Assembly: GCF_019711515.1 (NCBI RefSeq)
Contig: NZ_JAIGNO010000009.1
Location: forward strand, 1-64,000
Length of the DNA stretch: 64,000 nucleotides
Origin: Qipengyuania qiaonensis
Lineage (GTDB): Bacteria; Pseudomonadota; Alphaproteobacteria; Sphingomonadales; Sphingomonadaceae
Direction of reading: 5' to 3'
Shown: in pieces, positions 9,887 through 19,097 of the stretch
Numbering within the stretch: the stretch's first letter is position 1
Layout of the letters: every line of letters begins with the position of its first letter
Made by a program: the position numbers and the translations under genes
The notes under the pieces: generated by a model
The model's database searches: none
Told to the model about the DNA's origin: nothing
The model's input: only the letters and a program-made list of their open reading frames with translations

Positions 9887-10543
9887 ATGGCCGGAATAAT
9901 CGTCCGCAACCTTTCTGACCAACTCGTCGACCTGATCCGCGAGCGCATTCTGGATGGAACGGTCCCTCCCGGGCAGCCGATCCGACAGGACGCGCTCGCG
10001 TCGGAACTCGGGGTCAGCAAGATCCCGCTGAGGGAGGCCCTGACGAGACTGGAACAGGAAGGCCTCGTCACGAGCCAGGTCAATCGAGGATATGTCGTAC
10101 GATCGTTGCGCTCGGATGAAGCGGAAGAAGTCTACGCGTTGCGGCTGAAACTCGAACCCGAAACAGTGGCGCTCGCGGCGATTCATGCGAACGATGCCGA
10201 TCGGCAGCAAGCCATTCAGGCCAGTCAGGAACTCGATGCGGCCACGAATGTCCATGGCGCAGGCGTCGGCGCGTTCAATCGAACCTTCCATCTCGCCCTC
10301 ATCCGACCCTCCGGCCAGGCGACCACAACACTGTTTCTCGAGCGTCTGCACATATTGAGCGAACGCTATGTTCGTAAGCATCTGGAGCCGCTCGGGCGCG
10401 ATCAACGTGCAAACGAAGAGCATGGCACGATCCTCCAGATGTGGCTCGATCGTGACACTTTGGTGGGTAAACTGGTGCAGGCGCACATACGGAAAACGGT
10501 CATAGACCTGCGGCGCGAACTGTCGCGACAATCGGAAAACTGA
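9887..10543 (+). CDS. GntR-family transcriptional regulator (FadR-like, FCD domain)
   Basis: The protein is 218 aa. The N-terminal winged helix (residues 5-70) has the GntR pattern LVDLIRERILDGTVPPGQPI, ALASELGVSKIPLREALTRLEQEGLV, GYVVRS. The C-terminal all-helical FCD domain (80-215) binds a carboxylate effector, with FHLALIRPSG and a late IRKTVIDLRREL helix. The ATG at 9887 is preferred to the TTG 22 codons upstream because homology begins there. It is divergent from the secreted amidohydrolase and 102 bp upstream of an amino-acid permease, so it probably regulates one or both in response to an amino acid. Confidence 0.9.
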   Translation: MAGIIVRNLSDQLVDLIRERILDGTVPPGQPIRQDALASELGVSKIPLREALTRLEQEGLVTSQVNRGYVVRSLRSDEAEEVYALRLKLEPETVALAAIHANDADRQQAIQASQELDAATNVHGAGVGAFNRTFHLALIRPSGQATTTLFLERLHILSERYVRKHLEPLGRDQRANEEHGTILQMWLDRDTLVGKLVQAHIRKTVIDLRRELSRQSEN

Positions 10544-10645
10544 ACGATCAACGTGGCAACCGTTTCGCCCACAGGCAAATCTGGGCTTGCTCTATTTCGT
10601 ATACTATGTACGATCACCTCTTCTGTTGAACACAAGGGGCGAAGC

Positions 10646-12064
10646 GTGAAAGGGAGTTGGCTTGGGCCGCGGAAGCCGTTCGAACTCGCATCTTCAGATG
10701 TGAGCGGGTTGCGCAAGACTTTGAGTTGGCCGCATCTTGTCGGCCTTGGCGTGGGTGCGATCGTTGGCACCGGCATCTATACGCTGACCGGAGTGGGCGC
10801 AGATCGGGCGGGCCCTGCAGTAATTGTCGCGTTTGCGGTGGCTGGTATCGTTTGTGCCTGCGCCGCGCTGGCCTATGCAGAGATGGCGACGATGATGCCG
10901 ACATCGGGCGGAGCTTACACATACACTTATTCGGTCCTCGGCGAGAAACTGGCATGGATCGTCGGCTGGAGCTTGATCCTCGAGTATTCGCTGGCCTGTT
11001 CGACCGTCGCGGTGGGGTGGTCGGGCTATCTGGTCGGTTGGCTACAAGCCGCGGGCGTCGATCTCCCTACTGCTGTTCTCGCTGGGCCATACGCGGGCGG
11101 AGTAATTAACCTGCCTGCAGTGTTCGTGGCTCTCGCCATCGCAGGGATGCTGATCGCTGGCACCCGCGAAAGCGCAACCTTCAACATAATCCTTGTGGCC
11201 ATCAAGCTGGCCGCTCTGACCGCTTTCGTCTTACTCGCCTTGCCCGCGTTCGATCCGGCCAATATGACCCCCTTCTCGCCCTACGGCTTCGGCAGCGAGG
11301 TCATCGAAGGGAAGACCCGTGGTGTGATGGCCGCAGCCGCAATCGTCTTTTTCGCGTTTTACGGTTTCGATGCCGTGGCGACCTCGGCCGAAGAAGCCAA
11401 GCGACCCGGGCGGGACCTGACTATAGGCATTCTGGGTTCGATGTTGATCTGCACGCTGATCTACATGTTTGTGGCAATCAGCGCGATCGGTGCTGTCTCC
11501 TACTTGGACCTCGGACGCTCTGTGGAGCCTCTTGCTTTCGTACTGCGGGCCCTTGGCCATCCCTACGCTGCCTGGATGATCGGGCTCGCCGCCCTTATCG
11601 CGCTCCCCTCCGTCATCCTCGTGATGATGTACGGCCAAAGCCGGATATTCTTCGTCATGGCCCGCGACGGGCTTTTGCCACAATTCCTCAGCCGGGTGTC
11701 TGCGCGTTCAGGCGCACCGACCACCATTACGGCTGTCACCGGCCTGTTCGTCGCGCTGGTAGCGGGCTTCTTTCGTCTCGACGAAATCGCAGAACTGGCA
11801 AATGCAGGTACGCTGGTAGCCTTCATCGCGGTTGCTGTCTGCATGATGGAGTTGAGACGCCGAGCACCCGACCTGCCACGTGTTTTCCGATGTCCACAAC
11901 CTTATCTGATCGGGACGCTGGCATCGCTTGGCTGCCTCTATCTTCTGATCAGCCTTCCGACACACACCCTTACGCGCTTCGCAATGTGGAACATTGCAGG
12001 CCTCGCATTTTATATAGTGTACAGCGGTCGGCGCAGCCTGCTCGCAGCGAAATCGGAGGGGTAA
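10646..12064 (+). CDS. APC-family amino-acid permease (CAT/YfnA-like)
   Basis: The protein is about 472 aa with 12-13 hydrophobic segments, an inner-membrane amino-acid transporter. The first helix carries the APC substrate-site break GLGVGAIVGTGIY (about residue 31), followed by AGIVCACAALAYAEM and PTSGGAYTYTYSVLGE; FYGFDAVATSAEEAKRPGRD (about 240) is characteristic of the cationic amino acid transporter branch. GTG at 10646 is chosen because AAGGGG is 6 nt before it; the frame is open from 10553. The specificity is unknown; candidate substrates are products of the neighbouring amidohydrolase and iminopeptidase. Confidence 0.92.
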   Translation: MKGSWLGPRKPFELASSDVSGLRKTLSWPHLVGLGVGAIVGTGIYTLTGVGADRAGPAVIVAFAVAGIVCACAALAYAEMATMMPTSGGAYTYTYSVLGEKLAWIVGWSLILEYSLACSTVAVGWSGYLVGWLQAAGVDLPTAVLAGPYAGGVINLPAVFVALAIAGMLIAGTRESATFNIILVAIKLAALTAFVLLALPAFDPANMTPFSPYGFGSEVIEGKTRGVMAAAAIVFFAFYGFDAVATSAEEAKRPGRDLTIGILGSMLICTLIYMFVAISAIGAVSYLDLGRSVEPLAFVLRALGHPYAAWMIGLAALIALPSVILVMMYGQSRIFFVMARDGLLPQFLSRVSARSGAPTTITAVTGLFVALVAGFFRLDEIAELANAGTLVAFIAVAVCMMELRRRAPDLPRVFRCPQPYLIGTLASLGCLYLLISLPTHTLTRFAMWNIAGLAFYIVYSGRRSLLAAKSEG

Positions 12065-12393
12065 ATAGGATCTTCGCGAGCGCTGCATGTCACGACAACG
12101 AGCCGGGCTGATCGCGACAGGGTGTCCGTTGTCAGAACATTTGGCACAACTCGCGACGTAGGGTTGTGGAGCGTGGGCTTCGTCCTGAATTGATGCTCAG
12201 ATGGCGAGCTCGCAGTGTTGCAAGCGCCGATGTTCGCGGGTTTTTCGTTTGATCTTTTATCGTCTTTTGATGATGCCGGGTGATACGGTCGTACGAACAC
12301 CCCCTCAAGGCGAAGTTTAACGTTCTGTTTATTAAGTGCGTTAGGTACTCTTTCAGCACCCTAGCCTAGGTCCATGCTCTAAGGAGCAGTCGG
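12065..12393. other. Intergenic region upstream of SCPU-like gene
   Basis: About 330 bp without a supported gene. The right end (12310-12360) is relatively AT-rich and may carry the promoter of the following secreted protein gene; no clear operator or terminator was identified. Confidence 0.35.
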
Positions 12394-12819
12394 ATGGCAT
12401 GGAAGTTGTGTCTATCAGCAGTCTTGGCGGCGACATGTATCGTCAGCACTTCGGCATCCGCACAGAGTGCGTCCGTTTCAATCAACGCTCGCGTCAACAC
12501 AATCTGTACAGCCCAGATTACAGGCGTGCCACCTGCGCGTTTCGATCAAGGGCTTAACTTGATTGGTGAAATTGTCGAACTGTGCAACAACGTCGATGGT
12601 TACCGCCTAGTCGTCAGGCATTCGGAGATGTCGAGCGGAGCATATTGGACGCTTGACAACAAACCTATCAATATCAGCGAGTTAGCGAATACGACGGTGC
12701 TCGTCGATTCCTCGATACCTGCATACCGAGAACGGCAACTTGGTCTTTATCTGACCGAGCCGATGTCGAACGCAGATCCGTTGATATTATATGCCGAGCC
12801 GAAGGGAGTGATCTTTTAG
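12394..12819 (+). CDS. Small secreted protein, spore coat U/fimbrial-subunit-like
   Basis: The protein is 141 aa with a clear signal peptide (LSAVLAATCIVSTSASAQ, cleaved near residue 24). The mature part starts SVSINARVNTICTAQI, close to the first strand of Csu/SCPU pilins, with one cysteine pair (about residues 37 and 66). AAGGAG stands upstream of the ATG. The gene converges on the pilus operon, its stop codon directly abutting that of the CsuE-like gene with no spacer, so it is transcribed separately. It may be an extra or alternative pilin, or an anti-sense-controlled accessory; similarity is too weak to be sure. Confidence 0.65.
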   Translation: MAWKLCLSAVLAATCIVSTSASAQSASVSINARVNTICTAQITGVPPARFDQGLNLIGEIVELCNNVDGYRLVVRHSEMSSGAYWTLDNKPINISELANTTVLVDSSIPAYRERQLGLYLTEPMSNADPLILYAEPKGVIF

Positions 12820-13785
12820 TCACGGAGTTATAATCGAACAACCTTGCCCGCCCGGAAGCCCAAGACGAGGCGAGAAAGTCAGCGTTACCACATCGCTGTA
12901 AGTACCCGCGGCGGCCGTCTTGACTTGTTCCGCGGCAATTTCGGCCCTCAGCAGATGAGCCTGCCCCGCTGGTGCCGTTCCCCGACTACATGCCAGTCGC
13001 GCTCCCGTTTTCACGGGGACACCGGACAGCCACAGCGAATAGTCGAGTTTTCGGTCGTCTTCGGCATACCGGCGAAGCGCACCGTTCTCCGACCTGATAT
13101 CGATATCGTAAGGTAGTGTGGACTGGGCGGTGATCGAAAGGCTTCGCGAAACAGCGCCGCCAGTTTCCGGAACCACACCGAAATCGAGCCTACCGCGTTG
13201 CAAACCGGCGGATCCGATGAACGTGCTGATCTGCTCGGGAACGTGAAGATCGATCGCTAGCTGCGCTCCAGACTGAAAACCGGGGGTTCCGACTTCTGCA
13301 TCTCCCATTAGACACTGGTAGCGGACCTCCAGCGACTGGTAGTAGTTTCCAGCGCCGACATCCTGACCTGCAGGAATACGAAGGCGGAAACTCTCGTTCT
13401 GCACGGTCTGCCCGCCGCGGCTGGAAAATCCGATCAGAGCGCCATTGGTCGCGTTCGGCTGTTCCGGGCCGATCGCGAAGACATGCCTGCTGGGATCGCG
13501 CGACCAGACGACGTCGTAGCGCGAGACACCGTTGAGCCCCATTAGCGGGTCCGGGCCCGCCGGGTCGGGATCTGCCAGAAGAATGCGGACTGCGGAAACC
13601 TTCGGATCGACCCGGCGCACCTGAATGTTGAAGGAGCGATCAACCATCGCCGGAAGAAAAGGATCATACGTCACGCGCAGATCGGCTGCCGTTGCGGAAA
13701 ATTCCGCACACTGGCCTTGAGCATGAGCGACGGTGGCGGGGGCGCAGGACGCCGCCAATATCAGGAATCCGAGTAATGCTCTCAT
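12820..13785 (-). CDS. Csu-type pilus tip adhesin-like protein (SCPU domains)
   Basis: The protein is 321 aa, with a signal peptide (residues 1-22) and two beta-sandwich halves as in CsuE. The C-terminal half has the spore coat U pattern: LDFGVVPETGGAVSRSLSI, LPYDIDIRSENG, then AGTYSDVVTLTFSPR near the end, as in subunits completed by donor strands. It is the last gene of the operon, where CsuE sits in Acinetobacter, and its ATG overlaps the usher stop (ATGA). It probably forms the pilus tip and mediates surface attachment. Confidence 0.82.
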   Translation of the reverse strand: MRALLGFLILAASCAPATVAHAQGQCAEFSATAADLRVTYDPFLPAMVDRSFNIQVRRVDPKVSAVRILLADPDPAGPDPLMGLNGVSRYDVVWSRDPSRHVFAIGPEQPNATNGALIGFSSRGGQTVQNESFRLRIPAGQDVGAGNYYQSLEVRYQCLMGDAEVGTPGFQSGAQLAIDLHVPEQISTFIGSAGLQRGRLDFGVVPETGGAVSRSLSITAQSTLPYDIDIRSENGALRRYAEDDRKLDYSLWLSGVPVKTGARLACSRGTAPAGQAHLLRAEIAAEQVKTAAAGTYSDVVTLTFSPRLGLPGGQGCSIITP

Positions 13786-16355
13786 TCTTCATTTCCCGGT
13801 AGGAGTGGTTCGGATCTCACCAGGCCTTCGGCGGCGGCGGGTATCTCGAAAACATATGTTTGCAAACGATCGCCGAATCCAGCCTCTGCCCGCCAGCGAC
13901 CGGGCCGCAAGCCCATCGCAACGAACTTGCCGAACCGGTTCGTGAATGCCTGGACCGGCGGACGATCGGGCGCATCGACCTCGTATACGAGCGCCGATGT
14001 AAGCGTAAGAGGCTCGCCATTGGGCTTGAGTAGCGCGCCCACGAAGGTAATCGAATAATCGGATCCCACATCGATGATATAGCCCGATCGATAGGGCGGC
14101 ACGATGGCTGCTAGTCCCGCACCGAGATCGTATCCGAGTGGAGCGTCCGGGACGTCGTAGGTGAATAGCTGGGGCGTGTAGGAGGACAGATCGCTTGCGA
14201 CCGCGCCGCCCAATGCGCCGGACCGCGCCGTATAGTCGTCACCGTCCGGCTGGAGATAGACCGGCGCGTCGTTCAGGGTTCGATGCGGAGCGAAAATAGC
14301 GAAACTGTTGAAGATCGGGCGGCTCAGAGCGATTTCTCCATCCGCAAAGGCGATCGAGGTGCCGAGCCTCAGCGATGTCCGTTGATCTACAATAGACCGC
14401 GTATCAGTCGAATAGGAGGTGCTATGGGCCGCGCCTACTTCCGCGCGGTTCAGCAGGGCGGTAATGTTGCCGTTCCCCGCAAGCTGCTGGTCGAAATATT
14501 CAACCGTGGCCTGCGCATTGAACGAACCGACGCCACGACCACTGGAAGTCTGGTAGGACAGCCGCCCTCCTTCACGTCTCGTATCTATTTCGGCAGTGGC
14601 GGTCGACCGAGTGCCGAACCGCATGGTCAGGGCAGCACGTACGCCGTACTCTCGGTTAAAGCCGCGGTCCTGATAACTGGCCTCGGCGGTGAAGAGCATG
14701 CGCGTGTTGATGCGCCAGCCATAAGTGGTTCGCGCGGTATACTGATCCGGACGCGATCGACCGACCGAGTAGAACCCGTCCGCGCTGACATAGTGATCGC
14801 GACTGATCCCCATCGAAAAGGTCGCGCCGAACTCGTGACTGAAGAGATTGACTGCGGTTCGCGCGTCGGCGTTCGCGAAATCCTCGCTCACATACTGGTA
14901 TGTCGCCACGAGCGATCGGCGGTGCGAACTCGCCGTGCCGAAATCCCGTTCCAAACCCAAGTTCAGTGCATATCCTGTACCGACCCCGTCGACATTCGAT
15001 GCGGCGAGATCGAAGCCAAGCGTACCGATGGGGGAAGCCCAAACCACTTCGGCTCCCGCGACGCCGCCGCGTTCGCCGACTTGGAAGTTCCCGCCTGCCG
15101 TTACCGTCTCGCTGATACCGCGGCGGTAGAAGCCAGAGGCGGCGGGGGAACTGGTATAGTCCCGACCACGACCGTCGAACGGAGTGGCGACACCGGCATA
15201 TACGCCGAATTCCGACAGCCCTTTCGCCAGAAGATTGCGATCAAAAGCGATCGAGAAGCTGACAACGCTTTCTCTTCCGTCATCGGCCCGCACGACCAAC
15301 CGCACATCGTTGGCACCTTGGGCGAAGGGGAAATCGCCTATATCGTAAGTGCCGGGCTGCAGGCGCGTCTGCTGGACGGAAACGCCATTTACGAAGGTTT
15401 CCACCGTCGAGGTCTGGGTGATGGTGAAGCTGCGCTGTCCGCGCGGCTGGATGTTCCTTTGCGGATCGAGGTCCGCATAGATTCGCTCGGCAGAGATTCC
15501 TGCGATTGGCGACGCTCCCGAGAATCCGCGCGAAACGGGCCGTAGATCGCCACCGGCAAAGCGCATGGAGCGTCTCAGGTCATCGTACACAAGTCTTGTG
15601 TTCTCACGCCGAAAATCGTCCTGAATGGTAGCTTCGTTCTCCAGGACGAAATCGTTGAATCGTACGGCACTGTCGACAAGTATGTTCGGATTTTGAAGCC
15701 CGGTGTCGAATCCCCGGTGAACGTAATCCAGATTGCCAAGTATGGTCACGTACCCCGAGAGACCGGCAGGGGGCGTGATTTCCGAGATCGCGAGCGGGGG
15801 GGCGCCGGATACGCTGATCTCCTGCCTCGGCCGTTGTGCAACAGCGATGGTGAGTTCGATCGCGAAAGTCTGGGGATTGTAGGAAATCGGAACTCCCAGA
15901 GCACGCAACTCGCTGGCCGTAACCGTTGGCTTGCCGGTCAGATTCTGAGCAACGCTCTGTCCTGATTCGGTGTTCAGGCGTGGGAGTACAAGTCCTAGAA
16001 ACTGCGCAGCTTCGAATTCGATCTCTCCGTCGGTACGCAGCAGATAGTCGATCTGCCCGATCACAAAGCCGTTGTCGATCAGCGGGCCACCAAGCGGAAC
16101 ATTGCGCCCGGTCGGATTTATCTCGTTAGGCTGGAGGGGCGGCGTTTGGACCGGATCGGCATCCCCGACAGCGCCCGACGATGCCGTTTGTCTCGCAACG
16201 GGATGGAGGACGTCCTCGAGAGTAGGGCGCTCTCTCAGGATCGATGCAGGAGCACCGAACGTGTGAAAACCCATGATCGAGCTCGAAGCGGGAAGCAGAA
16301 TGCAGGCTAGACTAGTCACTTTCCTGCTGCACCATTTCGATGGTGACGGCACCAT
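13782..16355 (-). CDS. Outer-membrane usher of Csu-type chaperone-usher pilus (CsuD-like)
   Basis: The protein is about 857 aa. It is a fimbrial usher: the N-terminal periplasmic domain is followed by a long beta-barrel region (YVTILGNLDYVHRGFDTG, MRFAGGDLRPVSRGFSGAS, FTITQTSTVETFVNGVSVQQ, LQPGTYDIGDFPFAQGANDV) and C-terminal PLGYDLGAG...PPYRSG and GRWRAEAG segments. It translocates chaperone-bound pilins across the outer membrane. The start is uncertain: ATG 16355 gives a signal peptide with a basic n-region but overlaps the chaperone by 44 nt; GTG 16319 and ATG 16274 are alternatives. Confidence 0.88.
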   Translation of the reverse strand: MVPSPSKWCSRKVTSLACILLPASSSIMGFHTFGAPASILRERPTLEDVLHPVARQTASSGAVGDADPVQTPPLQPNEINPTGRNVPLGGPLIDNGFVIGQIDYLLRTDGEIEFEAAQFLGLVLPRLNTESGQSVAQNLTGKPTVTASELRALGVPISYNPQTFAIELTIAVAQRPRQEISVSGAPPLAISEITPPAGLSGYVTILGNLDYVHRGFDTGLQNPNILVDSAVRFNDFVLENEATIQDDFRRENTRLVYDDLRRSMRFAGGDLRPVSRGFSGASPIAGISAERIYADLDPQRNIQPRGQRSFTITQTSTVETFVNGVSVQQTRLQPGTYDIGDFPFAQGANDVRLVVRADDGRESVVSFSIAFDRNLLAKGLSEFGVYAGVATPFDGRGRDYTSSPAASGFYRRGISETVTAGGNFQVGERGGVAGAEVVWASPIGTLGFDLAASNVDGVGTGYALNLGLERDFGTASSHRRSLVATYQYVSEDFANADARTAVNLFSHEFGATFSMGISRDHYVSADGFYSVGRSRPDQYTARTTYGWRINTRMLFTAEASYQDRGFNREYGVRAALTMRFGTRSTATAEIDTRREGGRLSYQTSSGRGVGSFNAQATVEYFDQQLAGNGNITALLNRAEVGAAHSTSYSTDTRSIVDQRTSLRLGTSIAFADGEIALSRPIFNSFAIFAPHRTLNDAPVYLQPDGDDYTARSGALGGAVASDLSSYTPQLFTYDVPDAPLGYDLGAGLAAIVPPYRSGYIIDVGSDYSITFVGALLKPNGEPLTLTSALVYEVDAPDRPPVQAFTNRFGKFVAMGLRPGRWRAEAGFGDRLQTYVFEIPAAAEGLVRSEPLLPGNEE

Positions 16356-17088
16356 TGCTGCTCGGCAGTTCCAATCCGATCGGCAAGGTGCGTGTAGTGC
16401 CCGATGGGACGAGGCCGAGGCCCATCTTGTGCTGGATGTCTTCGGGCTGGAATACCTCGCGGAAGATGACGCCGCCGGTCTCATCGCGCTGTGTGACGGT
16501 CACCCGATTTGTACCGACATACGCGTAATTGTTGCCTGTATTCTGTACGTCGATCACTGGCTGCGCGATCCCGTTCTCGTCGGTCCGCAAGCTTGTGGAG
16601 ACGATGTTCAGTTCTGCGTCGCCGTCCGTGCGACCGACACTGACAAGAACCCGGAAACGGTGAAGTACCTGGATGGCATTCTGGTTCGGATCGAAAGCAA
16701 CAGGAAGCTGCGCGATCGTCACGAAATAGTGTTCGCTGTTTTCAGGTTCGGGGTCGCCTATCCACTGGACTCGAAACGCCTGCGTCGCGCCCGGTTCGAC
16801 CGTGGCCTGCGATGGGAATACGAGAAGATTTTCGGCCTCCTCTTCCTCGAACTCAACCAACTCCCCGTCGACGATGCGTACCGGATGAACGACCACCTCG
16901 ATGGGTGCCGTTTCGGCAAACGCATTCTGTAGCGTTATAATGGCCGATGTTTGACGTCCGGTGGACTCGAGGTCGATGATGACCGGCTGCACATTCAACG
17001 CATTGGCGAGGTGCGCGCCAAGCAGGAATTGGGCGGATAGCGCTATCGACAGAAAGCGAACCAAGCCGGTTTTGAAGAGGGAAAGCAT
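16312..17088 (-). CDS. Periplasmic pilus-assembly chaperone (CsuC-like)
   Basis: The protein is 258 aa with a signal peptide (residues 1-30). The PapD-type fold appears as LNVQPVIIDLESTGRQTSAIITLQ (first strands), LLVFPSQATVEPGATQAFRVQW (about 95), and FRVLVSVGRTDGDAELNI, followed by a second Ig-like domain. It would hold unfolded SCPU pilins in the periplasm for delivery to the usher. Translation is taken from ATG 17088 (signal peptide MLSLFKTGLVRFL); a longer in-frame reading would run through the GC-rich hairpin upstream. The gene end overlaps the usher start region. Confidence 0.9.
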   Translation of the reverse strand: MLSLFKTGLVRFLSIALSAQFLLGAHLANALNVQPVIIDLESTGRQTSAIITLQNAFAETAPIEVVVHPVRIVDGELVEFEEEEAENLLVFPSQATVEPGATQAFRVQWIGDPEPENSEHYFVTIAQLPVAFDPNQNAIQVLHRFRVLVSVGRTDGDAELNIVSTSLRTDENGIAQPVIDVQNTGNNYAYVGTNRVTVTQRDETGGVIFREVFQPEDIQHKMGLGLVPSGTTRTLPIGLELPSSNGAVTIEMVQQESD

Positions 17089-17110
17089 GTCAGATCGTTC
17101 TCGATAAGAA

Positions 17111-17142
17111 GAGGGCCGGGGCGCCGTGACGCCCCGGCCCTC
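17111..17142 (-). terminator. Strong intra-operon hairpin between major pilin and chaperone
   Basis: GAGGGCCGGGGCG and CGCCCCGGCCCTC form a perfect 13-bp stem with a 6-nt loop. It lies 14 nt after the pilin stop codon and 22 nt before the chaperone start. On the coding strand only a weak pyrimidine tail (CTCTTCTT) follows. Such hairpins allow partial readthrough and protect the upstream mRNA, giving much pilin and little chaperone/usher. Confidence 0.75.
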
Positions 17143-17155
17143 GAACTTGATCACA

Positions 17156-17776
17156 TTATGCGCCGGGCGTCAGGATTACGTTAACGTACCCGGTGTAGTT
17201 GCCCGCCGCGAGACGGCGGTCGGTCAGCGACGACCAGTCGGTTGCGATCGGAGTCGAACCGTTCGAGCTAGCAACAGCCTGACCGTTCGAGGCCGCCTGG
17301 GCGAACTGCAGATGGGTCGCGGTGCTGCTCAGGCTGATGTGGCCGCCGAAGCGATTGGTAACCGTCGACGAACCCGCAGTCGAAGTCGAGTCGAGAGCCA
17401 GGCCGTTGATCGAAGCGTCGAGGTTGTAGCGAACAAACTGGCTGAAGCCGCCATCGGCCAGACCGGTGCCGGTCGAGCCGACGCGAGCCAGCACAGCGCG
17501 CTGGACTTCGACCTGGCTGTTCGGGGCGTTGCAGAACCCGATGATGCGAGCGTTGTTGAGAGCCGTAGCGATTTCTTGCGTCACGGCGCTGCGGACCTTG
17601 GCATTGCCGTCGGTCAGGTCGCCGAGAGTGACCGAGGTCTGCTGGGCCGAGATGCCACACTTGCTGGCAACATTGGCATTGATGTCAACCTGCTGGTTGA
17701 CCGACTGGGCCGAAGCGGCGCCAGCGAGACCAATCGAAAGGGCTGCAGCGACCGCTGCAGTTGCAATCTTTTTCAT
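17156..17776 (-). CDS. Major pilin subunit, spore coat U domain (CsuA/B-like)
   Basis: The protein is 206 aa. A signal peptide MKKIATAAVAAALSIG (cut after AASA, about residue 24) is followed by QSVNQQVDINANVASKCGIS, a typical SCPU start, with the cysteine pair CGIS and FCNAPN. The C-terminus RRLAAGNYTGYVNVILTPGA matches the SCPU consensus AGxYxDxVxVTLxP. The ATG at 17776 has AGGAG 6 nt upstream. Alanine/serine/threonine richness, a strong ribosome site and the following hairpin suggest that it is the abundant structural subunit. Confidence 0.87.
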   Translation of the reverse strand: MKKIATAAVAAALSIGLAGAASAQSVNQQVDINANVASKCGISAQQTSVTLGDLTDGNAKVRSAVTQEIATALNNARIIGFCNAPNSQVEVQRAVLARVGSTGTGLADGGFSQFVRYNLDASINGLALDSTSTAGSSTVTNRFGGHISLSSTATHLQFAQAASNGQAVASSNGSTPIATDWSSLTDRRLAAGNYTGYVNVILTPGA

Positions 17777-17925
17777 CGTTAACTCCTGTTTATGGTCGGG
17801 ATCGATCAAGAGTGGAAACCGGACGACGCATGATCGTGGCGTCGGCGGAAGGCGATGAAGTAAATGTCACTCCATCAATACTTGCGGTCGGAAGACTGCA
17901 ATTCGCGGTCGGGACAGGGCGCAGG

Positions 17926-18534
17926 TCATGTCCGCGCTCCCACCACCAGAATTAGGGTATCGCGGTAGCGACCCGGGGCCAGCCTACGACTCAGTTCGCG
18001 CTGGTCGGGCCATTGGACCTCAAGTATGGCATCGTGATCGATTGCTATCCCGTCGCCGGAGCTCAACCCCTCGCCGGAAATAGTCGATGCGAAACTACAG
18101 GGCCCTCCGGCAACTATCTCGGATGAAGCGCAACGTTCGGACGTTTTGAAGCCGCGGTCGGTATCTATGCCAACGGTGAGGTAATAGGTTTTGGCAAACG
18201 CAAAGCCCGAACCGTCGGGCATCGCGTCCTGATTCAACAATTCACCGTTCGTTGCCATAACGCCCAAGGAGAAAGGCGTGTTGCAATCCAGTGTGAGCCC
18301 GAAGCGCAACTGCGCCGCATTCTCCAGATCTCCCGGTGCCGACGCCGCTGCAGGGCCGGAACCGGTAAAGCCGCAACGGGGTGCTATCTCCGCGCTGATG
18401 TCGACGGTCACGGTTTCGGATTGGGCGAAGGCAGGTGCGGCAATCGCAAACACCACTGCGAAAACCAGCGAGAGCATCGCGGAAGTTGGACGCAGCGCGA
18501 ACGCCCGCGTCTGGCACAGTAACCTTCTACACAT
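17926..18534 (-). CDS. Spore coat U domain pilus subunit (minor pilin)
   Basis: The protein is about 202 aa. A hydrophobic signal segment (MLSLVFAVVFAIAAPAFAQ) follows a basic leader; the mature protein begins SETVTVDISAEIAPRCGFTG and ends LAPGRYRDTLILVVGA, both SCPU hallmarks. It has cysteine pairs at CGFTG/LDCNTP and CASSE/GPCSF. It is the first gene of the leftward pilus operon, about 150 bp before the major pilin. The start could be ATG 18534 (GGGGCGGGGG upstream) or ATG 18477, which leaves only the signal core. Confidence 0.8.
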   Translation of the reverse strand: MCRRLLCQTRAFALRPTSAMLSLVFAVVFAIAAPAFAQSETVTVDISAEIAPRCGFTGSGPAAASAPGDLENAAQLRFGLTLDCNTPFSLGVMATNGELLNQDAMPDGSGFAFAKTYYLTVGIDTDRGFKTSERCASSEIVAGGPCSFASTISGEGLSSGDGIAIDHDAILEVQWPDQRELSRRLAPGRYRDTLILVVGART

Positions 18535-19097
18535 TGACCCCCGCCCCAAAAAAGTCTGGCAACCAGACGGCACGACTGGAAAATTCAATCGCGACAGCTG
18601 CGACATCGGAACTGCCCGCAAGCAACCGGTTAACAATCTCTAAACAAGGGCGATATCGGCTTTCTGCTTTGCTAAACAGAGAATTAGGCGCGCGTCCCAA
18701 ATCGGTACGTTTCGAGAAGGAGGCAATTCAAGTAAATGCTGATCGAGCGCGGTGCTACGTCTTGTCTGTCTGCACGGGCAGCATGACGATGCCCAATCGC
18801 CAACTGGCTATGCTAGTCGCGAAGTAAGATTTCACCTCGCTGCTCCAGTTTGAACTACGTAGGAAAAGCGACGACTACTAACGCTGTGCCGTTGTCAGAG
18901 ACTCACGCGCTCCTTTGAGGCTGAACGAGCTCCAGCATAGCCAATGCAACTTCTGGTAAGTTGCCTCGGGTGGTGCCGGAAGCTGCAGGTACTTGCGGAT
19001 AAAAGTACCAAAGCCTGACCTGCGCCCCTTTCCTGCCGTCGGCTTTCCTAGACCAAGCAAAGCAGCGAACGCGCCAGAAGAGCGCCCGCCGTTTCCG
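18535..19097. other. Intergenic region upstream of pilus operon
   Basis: About 560 bp between the cysNC stop and the pilus operon start, holding the pilus promoter. A stretch around 18630-18680 is AT-richer and plausible for it. Short frames on either strand show no domains. No riboswitch or tRNA was recognised. Confidence 0.35.

Noticed and set aside
18878-19060. 60-codon leftward frame after the pilus promoter region
   Set aside because: No ribosome site or similarity; probably chance.
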